Source of the DNA: Cliona cf. orientalis | Lineage: Eukaryota > Porifera > Demospongiae > Clionaida > Clionaidae | Assembly: GCA_963930775.1 (NCBI GenBank) | Contig: OZ005692.1 | Coordinates: 6,372,135-6,436,134 of the forward strand | DNA length: 64,000 nt | Direction: 5' to 3' | Shown here: positions 55,977 to 64,000 of the stretch, piece by piece | Layout: every line of letters begins with the position of its first letter | Position numbering within the stretch: the stretch's first letter is position 1 | Notes under the pieces: generated by a model | The model's database searches: none | The model's input: only the letters and a program-made list of their open reading frames with translations | Told to the model about the DNA's origin: nothing | Program-made: the position numbers and the translations under genes

Positions 55977-56064
55977 ACTTGTCCTATGGTACACAGTATA
56001 CATAGACACCGATACTAAATTTAACAATATAATCCCTGCTGCAAACTGTAATAAGGAGAAGCGG
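55977..56064 (+). promoter_or_regulatory. Shared upstream block, copy 3
   Basis: TTGTCCTATGGTACACAGTA, then CTGCAAACTGTAATAAGGAG and AAGCGG. The order matches copies 1 and 2; the last block lies about 65-75 bases before the ATG at 56127. Confidence 0.55.
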
Positions 56065-56126
56065 TATATAGACACTCACACAGACTGCACAGTTGTATTA
56101 CATCGATCACAGTGTTAAGTGTAAAG

Positions 56127-57585
56127 ATGTTCAATGGATGTCTGAGAAAGGTAAGTAGATTGTTCTTCATGTAGCCTTTGCCAGCCATTTCTATAAGTTC
56201 TTGCATGCAGGTTATTTTTGCCCTTGTCGGAATGGTGGCTCTTGGCTGGGTGCTAATCATAATCGGATTTAGCATGGAAGTGATAAACAAGGAACTACCA
56301 GTAGATGGATCAATCCGCTACCCATGGTGGATGGTGATAGTAGTTACACCCATCATGCTGATCATGGCAGTGGTTCAGGCTGCCGTTGACAATAATAGGG
56401 CTGTCATAAATATCATTGGAGCTATTGTATCCTATTTGACAACATAATGAAACACCAAACCATATCCCCATGCATGCAGTAGCTGCATAGCATAGCAATA
56501 CATGTGGTAAAAGCATGTCAATGTAGTGTATACAAAATCTATGTTCGAGAGATGGAGTCTGAGATCAACTTTCGACCTTGATAGTGATAGATCTCAATGC
56601 TTCAATCACTGAGATGCATGCATGAACTTGACAGCACAGTATATATGTACATGTACAGCTTCCAAACTTCCAATCGCTGCATGCTGCATACACATGAATG
56701 TGTGCTTTACATAGCACAGGCCAGGCTATAGCTTTATTTATACACGGGATCACGTAAGTCAAGGGAATGTGTGAAGTTCGACCAGCCATATTTCAGAGAA
56801 AGTAACATGCAGCTTGTAAGGTGTATACACGTATCAGATACTCAACAGTGTAATTTTACTGATTTTCAAGCCCCAGAAAGGCTCCATTGTGATCTTGAGG
56901 CCCTAAATTTTCTGATACTTACATCACAATTTCGTCTTAATTAACCCTCCACTGCCTTCTTCACTTCTTGTCAAGCTCTTAATGGATAAAAGCTACGGTA
57001 GGCCGGCTATCAACCACGCTTCTTGCCTTTGGATCTGCTGATCTGGTATACACGTGCGTATTAATGCATTGTTGTGGTTACTCTAGCTAGACATCCAGTA
57101 ACAGTATTACTGGCTTGGCTTGCAAATTTGCAACATGTGGGCTACAGCATTGCAATCCACCAAGGGATATATAATGCTTCATTTCATCATAGATAGTTAC
57201 CTCATAATCTCAGAAAAGTACATTGCTACTGGTGATATTATAATAACTATGTTCTATCAATTCTTAACTTGTTTATAATCATAGACAACTTTTCTGAGTG
57301 CTCTATTTCTGACAGCTGTGGGCATTCTTTTGGCTCTATACGGAATATTTTTACATGCTTCTATCGAGATACAGGGAGCTGATGGCTTGACTGTTGACTC
57401 TTCATCACTGCAATTTTGTGGAGCTGCACTATCTGCACTCTTCTGGGTACGTTAACGCTAACAGCGAATGGTGTGGACAGTAAAATTTCTTTTACATGAC
57501 ATTGCTCACATATCATGGTTCATTGATCCCCTAGGTTGCACTGACATGTGTTTCACACTTTTACAAGCAAGAAGAGACTTTGTAA
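56127..57585 (+). CDS. Small four-helix membrane protein, tandem copy 3
   Basis: Exons 56127-56150, 56211-56426, 57285-57446 and 57535-57585, all phase 0, give 150 residues. Very similar to copy 1: MFNGCLRK; VGMVALGWVLIIIGFSMEVI; PWWMVIVVTPIMLIMAVVQA; a third helix with LLALYGIFLH in place of LMTQYGIILH; FCGAALSALFWVALTCVSHF; end YKQEETL. The second intron has expanded to 858 bp. Differences cluster in the loops (PVDGSIRY against PAYGSSRY) and the tail, consistent with conserved helices. Intact and probably expressed. Confidence 0.82.
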
Positions 57586-57898
57586 TGCTCAAAGAACACC
57601 CCCAACCAAAAAAATGCCTTAACTTTTGAGACTATTAAGTAACTGATATATTATTGTTAAGTGTAGATACATGTAGGACAGTTTTTCGCTACCTGACATG
57701 ATATAATAATGACTGTATTTCCTAGATTGTGTGTAATTAATTTTGTTTCCCTCTTTGCATTACATCTGGATAGCAGCACAGTAGCTACTAGTAATGATGA
57801 TTGCTATTCTGTTGAATGATCTACATAACACTGGGACCTTCTACCACCTGAATGCACAGATATGCTGGTAATGGTTATCACTATATCCACCCCCCATA

Positions 57899-58180
57899 TC
57901 CGCATGGCAAGATAATTTGTCTCGCAGTACAAATCTGCGCCTCACACTCAAGCCATAGTAGAGCGACTGCAATGACATCATTCACTTCCAAACAATAAAT
58001 TCAAACTTGATCGCTCACTATGTAGGACCACCATCACATTTCTTCATAAACTAGCAGCAATAGTATAAGCCAAGTGGGGAGGTATCCATTCAGTGTGCAG
58101 AAATTCTAGAAGAGTTGTGACTATGGCTTGAGTGTGAGGCGCAGATTTGTACTGCGAGACAAATTATCTTGCCATGCGGA
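57899..58180. mobile_element. Hairpin element with 61-bp matching arms
   Basis: 57899-57959 (TCCGCATGGCAAGATAATTT ... AAGCCATAGT) and 58120-58180 are reverse complements over 61 bases with no mismatch that I can see, separated by 160 bases. No flanking duplication was identified. The transcript would fold into a long stem. Confidence 0.85.
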
Positions 58181-58927
58181 AGTCAATTTTGTATTGGTGA
58201 CTATAAGCACATCATTGCAGCTATAGGTGATGACGTCACATACAGTCGCTCGTACTCATACGGCCGGATCTAGGGACCGACTAGTTTGAAACAGTTTAAT
58301 ACGTCATTGGGTCCCACCCCCTTCATGTGGTGTTTGATCATAGTGGTTTGATTCACTAGCTGCAGGCTACATGTACTAGGTACTAGCAATGTCTATAAAC
58401 CTTTAACTTTCCCAGGAGGTAGTCTCGCGGCTCAACCCCTTCACAGCGCACTAGCCATTTGCAGGAGTACATTCATATTGAAATACAACTTTCACGTATA
58501 GAACTGGGCGTGGCTACATCCGCAATAGACGCACACTTTCCATTTTTCGATGGTACCCGTACCTATTATCTTTGGTTGCATGCTCCTTCGGCGGCTCATA
58601 TGCTCCTGCCATTTGTCATATTTAATAATAATTATGCTTAATTGACCCCCCCCCCCCCCCCCACCACACAAACGTTTGAGGATATTATTTCCATCCACCA
58701 GTGTTAGTGAGGAATGAGTTCCTTCCCACCGTACACCTGTCGTCTGTAAGTATAATTTCTACACTTTAATTTGGCTACGAATCTGTGTATAATATTGCAG
58801 GCAGCTCCCAGCATCTCAAAGCACGTAGACACTTGATATCATAATACACATTATTATGCATTGCAGTTTCAACCATAACTCTATGTCCTACAGTCAAAGC
58901 TACAAAGTATTTTAATACGAGTATGCT

Positions 58928-58965
58928 GGGGGGGGGGGGGGGGGGGGGGGGATATCCCATACACC

Positions 58966-58998
<33 letters not shown>
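58928..58998 (+). repeat. G24 run facing C31 run
   Basis: 24 G, then 16 bases (GATATCCCATACACCA-like), then a 31-C run. The two can pair as a hairpin or form G-quadruplex and i-motif. Run lengths are likely unreliable in assembly. Confidence 0.85.
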
Positions 58999-58999
<1 letters not shown>

Positions 59000-59363
59000 T
59001 ATGAAACCCTGTATTGTATCTCACTAGAATACTTTCACACAGCAAACCATAATAATTATTATAATGGATGCATACATAAATTGAAGGGCTCAGAACCATA
59101 GTGGGCTAACCCACAATTTTTGCGAATACGATTTTTTGCGATTATTCAGTAGCCTGTGTGAAGTACTAGTAGTCTGCAAAGTATAACGCGGAAATATTAA
59201 AAACTTGTGCTGTTATGCACTGTTTTACATATGCCGTAAGTTTGCGAGGTCATTCTTGTCAGTGCCATAGTGGGCTAACCCCGTTTTGACCAATCAGCAC
59301 GCGCCATTTTATGACGTCATCAATAGTCCATGCTCGGTGCTAAAACTGTCTTCTTTTCTTACC

Positions 59364-61856
59364 ATGGCGGCGTTTCGACGAATCCAGGCTGCGAGAATTA
59401 ACACAGAGACAGCATTGGCAATGCTAGACTCCAGTTTTGACGGCAGCGAATCTGAGGACGCCCCGGATGGAGATGCCTTCACGAGCCCAGAGGCCACCAC
59501 CGATCAGGGCGATAAAGAATCGGAGATCGAAGAGCAGCAGAGGACTGGTAGTAGCAGCGATGGGTACACGGCTGGTGCGGAAGTCAGCGATGGTAGCTTT
59601 GGGCCTGTTGGAGTTGGATCTCCCAGTAGGAGCGCCGAATCTTCGGCAAGTGGGAGTGTGCCGAGTGAGACTCCCAGTAGAGAAGAACAAGGCCACGATA
59701 TGGTAGGAGGTCAGGCTATAGACCATGGAGACGAGGGAGATAGTGAAGACGACGAGGAACCCAGTGATGAAACTGAGACAGAAGATGGGGAAACTCCTAA
59801 AAGCCGTAAGAGAGTTAGACGGGCTCATCGATGGAAGAAGAGTAAGCGAATCAAGCGGAGAAACAGCGGTAAGAGCTACACATCAGCTCCAGGCAAGCCG
59901 GTGAGTGCTCTTAAACGTTTTCTGTTCTATACTTTTACTGGTTTGTTGGTGTGTAGGTCTCTGCCCGACACTTTAATGATACACCCTGTGGCTGTAGTTT
60001 ACGATGTTACGAGAAGTTGTCCTTGACTGATCGGAAGAAAATCTACGATGGGTTTTGGTCAACAGCCAATTTCGATGTGCAGAATGCGTACCTATGTGGT
60101 TGCGTGAAAGTACAACCAGTTGCCAGGCGTTATTCTCCTAATGGCAATTCATCACGAAGACGCAACAGTCGTTTTTTTTACGTCAAAAAAGGAGGAGTAT
60201 CGGTGAGGGTCTGCAAGAAAGCATTCTTGAACATGCATTCAGTGGCTAATGGACGGCTGGATCGTGCTCTGAAGGCCCAGGTAGACGCCGGAGGTACGCT
60301 ACATTGTGATCAAAGGGGCAGGCATGAACCAGGCAACAAAACAAGGCCGGAGGTGATCGACGACATAAAGGCACACATCAACAGTTTTCCTAAATACAAA
60401 TCCCATTATTCACGTGAAGATAATCCTCACCGGGAGTTTCTGAGTCCAAGTCTCACGCTTCAGAAGATGTATGTGCTCTACAAAGAGAAATGTGAAGGAG
60501 AAGGAAACGTCCACGTAACTTCCGATTGGATCTACAGAAAGGTTTTCAACGAGCACTTCAATCTGTCGTTTGGAAGGTATGTTGCCATACACGTGCAATC
60601 TCTCTCCCCTCTCCTACTTCCCCTCACACACGCACACACATGCGCGCACACACACACTCATACGTACACACTCGCACGCACGCACACACACACACACTCA
60701 CACACACACGCACACACATGCATGCACATGCTCATTGACTTTGTAGTGTTATACTGTCACTAACGTGCACACACACAGCCCTAAATCTGACACCTGCAAA
60801 GTGTGCGACTCGATGAAAGTTCAGATCGATGCAGAGAGCGACGAATCTCAAAAGAGACAGCTGACTCTGGAGTTGGAGCTTCACAAAGTGCAGGCAGAAG
60901 CCTCATACCAGAAGCTTAAAGAAGATGCAGCATACTCAAAGAGTCATCCAGAGGTGGAGATGCTTACGTTTGATCTCGAAAAGTCCCTCCCTACCCCTGT
61001 ACTTACCACGGGAGTCGTGTATTATAAGAGGCAACTGTGGACATACAACCAAGGTGTTCATGACTGTCGAAGGGATAGAGGGTGTATGCACATGTGGAAT
61101 GAGAGCGTAGCATCAAGAGGGTCACACGAGGTTGGATCGTGCATCATCTCACACATCAAGGAGATGGAAACTGATGCAACACATCTCATTCTATACTCTG
61201 ATGCTTGTGGGGGCCAAAACCGGAATATTTACCTCATCTGTCTATGGCTACATATTGTTGCGAGTGACGAGTATTCGTTTACCGAAATAGATCACAAGTT
61301 CATGATCTCCGGTCACTCTTATCTCCCCAATGACAGAGATTTTGGCCACATCGAGCAAGCACGAAAGAAGACCATGCAGATCTATGTCCCTGAAGATTGG
61401 GAGAATGTGGTGAGACAGGCACGCCGTAAGAATCCGTTCGTTGTTTCAAAAATGACGAGGGAAGATTTCGTTTCGTTGAAAACCCTGAAAGGTGCTATAG
61501 TCAACCGTAAAGTGAACACCCACGGTGCTAAAGTAGAGTGGTTGAAGATTCATTGGATTGCTGTGAGCAAAGACCAGCCACTGCAATTTCGTTACCGGTA
61601 CTCGAACAACACACTCGAGTGTTGGAAGACAGTTGACCTCAAAAGAAGATCCAAAGGTCGTCCTCCAGATCTTGGAAAGATGGTGCTGCCACCTCTTTAC
61701 ACTAGGCCAAGAGTGGTAAACGAAAAGAAGGTGTCCGACTTGTTGGAACTTCTTAACTATGTCCCTCCTATTTACCATGGATTCTATCAAAACCTACAAG
61801 GAGGAAACTCTGATGATAGTGAGGAGGAACAGACACATGATTCTGAAGAAGATTGA
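59364..61856 (+). CDS. DDE-type transposase of the intact element
   Basis: Exons 59364-59900, 59957-60576 and 60779-61856 (phases 0 and 2) give 744 residues. The start is in an ideal context (ACCATGG). Residues 1-180: acidic and Ser-rich, ending in a basic stretch (SRKRVRRAHRWKKSKRIKRR) that may be a nuclear signal. Next comes a zinc-like TPCGCSLRCYEKL...CGC region, DQRGRHEPGNKT and SDWIYRKVFNEHFNL. Third exon: DTCKVCDSMK, LTFDLEKSLPTP (first D), VVYYKRQLWTYN, LILYSDACGGQNRN (second D), FMISGHSYLPNDRDFGHIEQ (probable E), and a tail with SDDSEEEQ. Proteins with the SD-x-CGGQN signature are widespread in insects and cnidarians. I assign the DDE class by motif order; the superfamily is uncertain. 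Confidence 0.88.
60626..60724 (+). repeat. (CA)n-type microsatellite in the transposase intron
   Basis: ACACACACGCACACACATGC-type repeat filling most of the second intron (60577-60778). Confidence 0.85.
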
Positions 61857-62162
61857 CTGGAAACTAGGGTTTTTGTGTACTTCCTTGGCACAGTATCCTC
61901 ATGTTCACCTTATCATTCATTGTACATCACCCTTATCAAGCTGTCAAATCTCATTATCTAATTAATTAACATTCCAGAAATTACTTAAATAGTTAAAAAA
62001 AACCAGTGACAACTTTCTGGGGGGTTAATTGAACATAAGATTAAGTTGCATGCATTTAACTTTAAACCGTTATATCTCAGTTTGTTGCTGGTGTGGGTTA
62101 GCCCACTATGGTTCCGAGCCCTTCAATTAATAAAACTATACAGTACTGAATTGTTTCCCCAG

Positions 62163-63280
62163 CTATAAGTCTGCATAGAGAGCACAGCCATGTCCGTCGC
62201 CTCGTCCCCCAATGATGAAGACCACCAAGTCAGTCATCCACCAGCCAGCAGCAACAGTGGTTAACATCAGTATCACAAGCAACGTGGGGACAATGAAGAT
62301 CATAAAGCAAGTATTATCTGCAGCACATAAAGGGCAAAAAATTAATTAGCAACTCCCTTTGAGAAATAGCACACAGTATGTAGTTGCATTATTTTCCAAC
62401 CCCCATAACCCAGTACTTAAAATGACAATTACTATTACGCATAACCTAATGCTGATAAAAATACGTGCAGTTGGAAATCAAGAGGGGGAGGTATGCTCCA
62501 AATTAATTAAACTTTGTTGTTCTTGATCTTGTAATAAAGCACTAGTTTATTGGAAGTACATTACGCAATAATTATTACTAGTTTACCTAGCATAATGTCC
62601 AAATCATCATCTTCATCATAGCAACAAACACACAGGCAACATGGTACACACACAACAGCACACATTAAGAAGATCACAAGTAGCAGTAAACCCAACTGTA
62701 TTCCACCTGCATTCCAATAATATTATTGTACAATGTTACATGTACTGACTACCAAAATATAGAAAACACAGTTTCTAATTTCAGTAAAAAGTCATCCACA
62801 CAGGTACTATAAATAGGAGTATGCATGTTCAGCTGGAATTCTGATGCATACCTCTCATATTGTGCATAGAAGATATTATGATATTGTACAAGCTAGCAGC
62901 AAGTAAATTTTAAGTTGAACATGCAGCAGAATAACAAACCTAGTAAGTTTTGCCCAATGTAAAAGTTAGCAGCTCCAGCAGCAGAAAGAAAGAATGAGAG
63001 CAGTAATGCTGTCCTTTGTGACTTTCTATTATCACTGCATTCTTGAGTTTCTGTCATATAGCTGTTGCAGGCATTGGTGTTTACTGCACATATATCGTTT
63101 CTCCGTACAAAACACTGTTGGCATTCACAGAGTCCAGTAGAAATATCACAAGAGATGAGTGAGGGTGGAATGGTGATATTGTGGTATTCTATTGGAAAAC
63201 ACTCTTCATCAGTTGAACATGGAGACAACACGTAACTATGTGTCCATTTCTCTCCATTAAATTTTGATGATGATACAAAT
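62163..63280 (-). CDS. TM2-domain protein with cysteine-rich ectodomain (5' partial)
   Basis: Minus-strand exons 63280-62940, 62706-62587 and 62317-62163 join in phase (2, 1, 1). The first codes a cysteine-rich extracellular region (SPCSTDEECFP, CDISTGLCECQQC, RNDICAVNTNAC) with glycosylation sites, then KSQRTALLLSFFLSAAGAAN and FYIGQNLLG, the start of a TM2 domain (helix, short turn with FYxG, helix). The second exon completes the second helix (LGLLLLVIFLMCAVVCVPCC) and an acidic turn (YDEDDDLD). The third adds hydrophobic sequence (MIFIVPTLLVILMLTTVAAG, MTDLVVFIIGGRGDGHGC) and stops at 62163. The phase-2 start shows that upstream exons exist, probably outside the window. TM2 proteins are small membrane proteins linked in flies to Notch signalling; specific role unknown here. 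Confidence 0.82.
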
Positions 63281-63429
63281 CTGAAAATAATGCATATTAT
63301 GTTATAGTCAAGTCTTGGTCCACACTCCAAATTGCCCCATATGCATAAGTAAATCAGTTCTGTCATTTGTCATCTTCTTTAAAAATCGCCAGATCAATTT
63401 ATTGCCAATGGGTCCAATACTCCTCAAAA

Positions 63430-63575
63430 TAGCATACAAGATTTCAAAATCCACAAAGGATTTCAGAATTTCTTTGAAGATTTCAATATTTCATCAAAAA
63501 TTTCTGGATTTCTCCAGATATTTCAAGATTTCATGTGAGATTTCGAGATTTCACTTGATATTTCAGACAAAATTT
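63430..63575 (+). repeat. Degenerate GATTTCA tandem repeat
   Basis: About fifteen copies of a 9-12 base motif around GATTTCA / ATATTTCA. Lies in the presumed upstream intron of the TM2 gene. Confidence 0.75.
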
Positions 63576-63580
63576 CAACA

Positions 63581-63911
63581 AAGATGAAGCACAAAACTAG
63601 ATTTCACTGCACATTAGGCTGAGGTAGCTTCAGCATACATGTAGCTTCGGTTCAAGAAGACGCTACCTCAGGATTACAAAATATTAAAGGTTAGCCTATT
63701 CTGTAGCCCCACTGCATGCAGTCAACTTCAACAGTGCAATTTTTATAAGATGAAGCACAAAACTAGATTTCACTGCACATTAGGCTGAGGTAGCTTCAGC
63801 ATACATGTAGCTTCGGTTCAAGAAGACGCTACCTCAGGATTACAAAATATTAAAGGTTAGCCTATTCTGTAGCCCCACTGCATGCAGTCAACTTCAATAG
63901 TGCAATTTTTC
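63581..63911 (+). repeat. Recent 166-bp tandem duplication
   Basis: AAGATGAAGCACAAAACTAG through CAACAGTGCAATTTTT is repeated starting at 63747 with only one or two differences (CAACAG against CAATAG). Each unit contains an inner inverted pair GAGGTAGC[T/G]TC / GACGCTACCTC. Confidence 0.92.
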
Positions 63912-64000
63912 ATGAATCATTGATGGCACAAGCTAGCTAGCTACTAGTATGAAAAACTTGATCATATCCCAAGTAGCTGCATATGGTAAAGGTTGTCAAT
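63912..64000. other. End of window
   Basis: No feature recognised in the last 89 bases. Confidence 0.5.

Larger units (their letters stand above)
57586..59079. other. Intergenic, with hairpin element and homopolymer runs
   Basis: Holds the inverted-repeat element at 57899-58180 and the C and G runs at 58646-58662, 58928-58951 and 58968-58998. Short open stretches on both strands have no domain. No gene is supported. Confidence 0.5.
59080..62127 (+). mobile_element. Complete DNA transposon with TIRs, TAA duplication and intact transposase
   Basis: Ends ATTGAAGGGCTC[A/G]GAACC then ATAGTGGGCTAACCC form about 33-bp inverted repeats with one mismatch, flanked by TAA at 59077-59079 and 62128-62130. 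3048 bp. It carries one gene on the plus strand (59364-61856) with all splice phases consistent and no stop. A second copy of CATAGTGGGCTAACCC lies at 59265-59280, inside the left end. The near-identical ends and intact frame point to recent activity. Confidence 0.92.

Overview
This is animal nuclear DNA, most likely from a sponge (probably a demosponge; this is an inference). Genes are split into exons of 50-250 bp with clean GT-AG introns. Non-coding DNA is packed with short inverted-repeat elements and scattered TACATGTA-type palindromes. Several genes belong to families that I recall as expanded in sponges and corals: a beta-helix ectodomain joined to a multi-pass membrane region, and a zinc-ribbon / FEN1-like nuclease / CXC-tail protein. 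There is no bacterial operon, CRISPR array or rRNA.

Layout. 1-18165 (+): an ABCG-type half transporter of 18 visible exons, 5' end outside the window. Every splice phase fits and no frameshift is seen. It has an N-terminal ectodomain plus an extra membrane helix before the ATPase, and an unusual ~255-residue acidic/basic tail. 18417-23695 (-): a START lipid-binding gene, tail-to-tail with it. 23700-36000: repeat-rich DNA with two unusual minisatellites, four or more MITE families, an element carrying a tRNA-like Pol III module, and 9-bp-TSD inverted-repeat elements. 36035-37644 (+): a two-exon gene with a PD-(D/E)XK-like motif and a heptad coiled coil coded by a 21-bp repeat, surrounded by telomere-like repeats. 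38270-45690 (-): a large zinc-ribbon / core / FEN1-like PIN / CXC gene. It is broken by three MITEs lying inside exons and by several one-base frameshifts. 45886-48953 (+): a beta-helix plus multi-pass membrane protein, 5'-truncated and frameshifted. 49322-50265 (+): a 5'-truncated LINE reverse transcriptase. 51690-57585 (+): three tandem copies of a small four-helix membrane protein gene. The middle copy has lost its inner exons, and all three share a promoter block. 59080-62127 (+): a complete DNA transposon with terminal inverted repeats, a TAA duplication and an uninterrupted three-exon 744-residue DDE-type transposase. 62163-63280 (-): the 3' exons of a TM2-domain gene.

Most host genes here seem unrelated in function. 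The recurrent theme is transposition: one apparently intact autonomous element, many non-autonomous ones, one dead retroelement, and host-like genes interrupted by insertions. The best candidates for something undescribed are the intact transposon, the zinc-ribbon / PIN / CXC gene family, the TIR element with an internal Pol III promoter, and the tandem four-helix membrane genes with their shared promoter.
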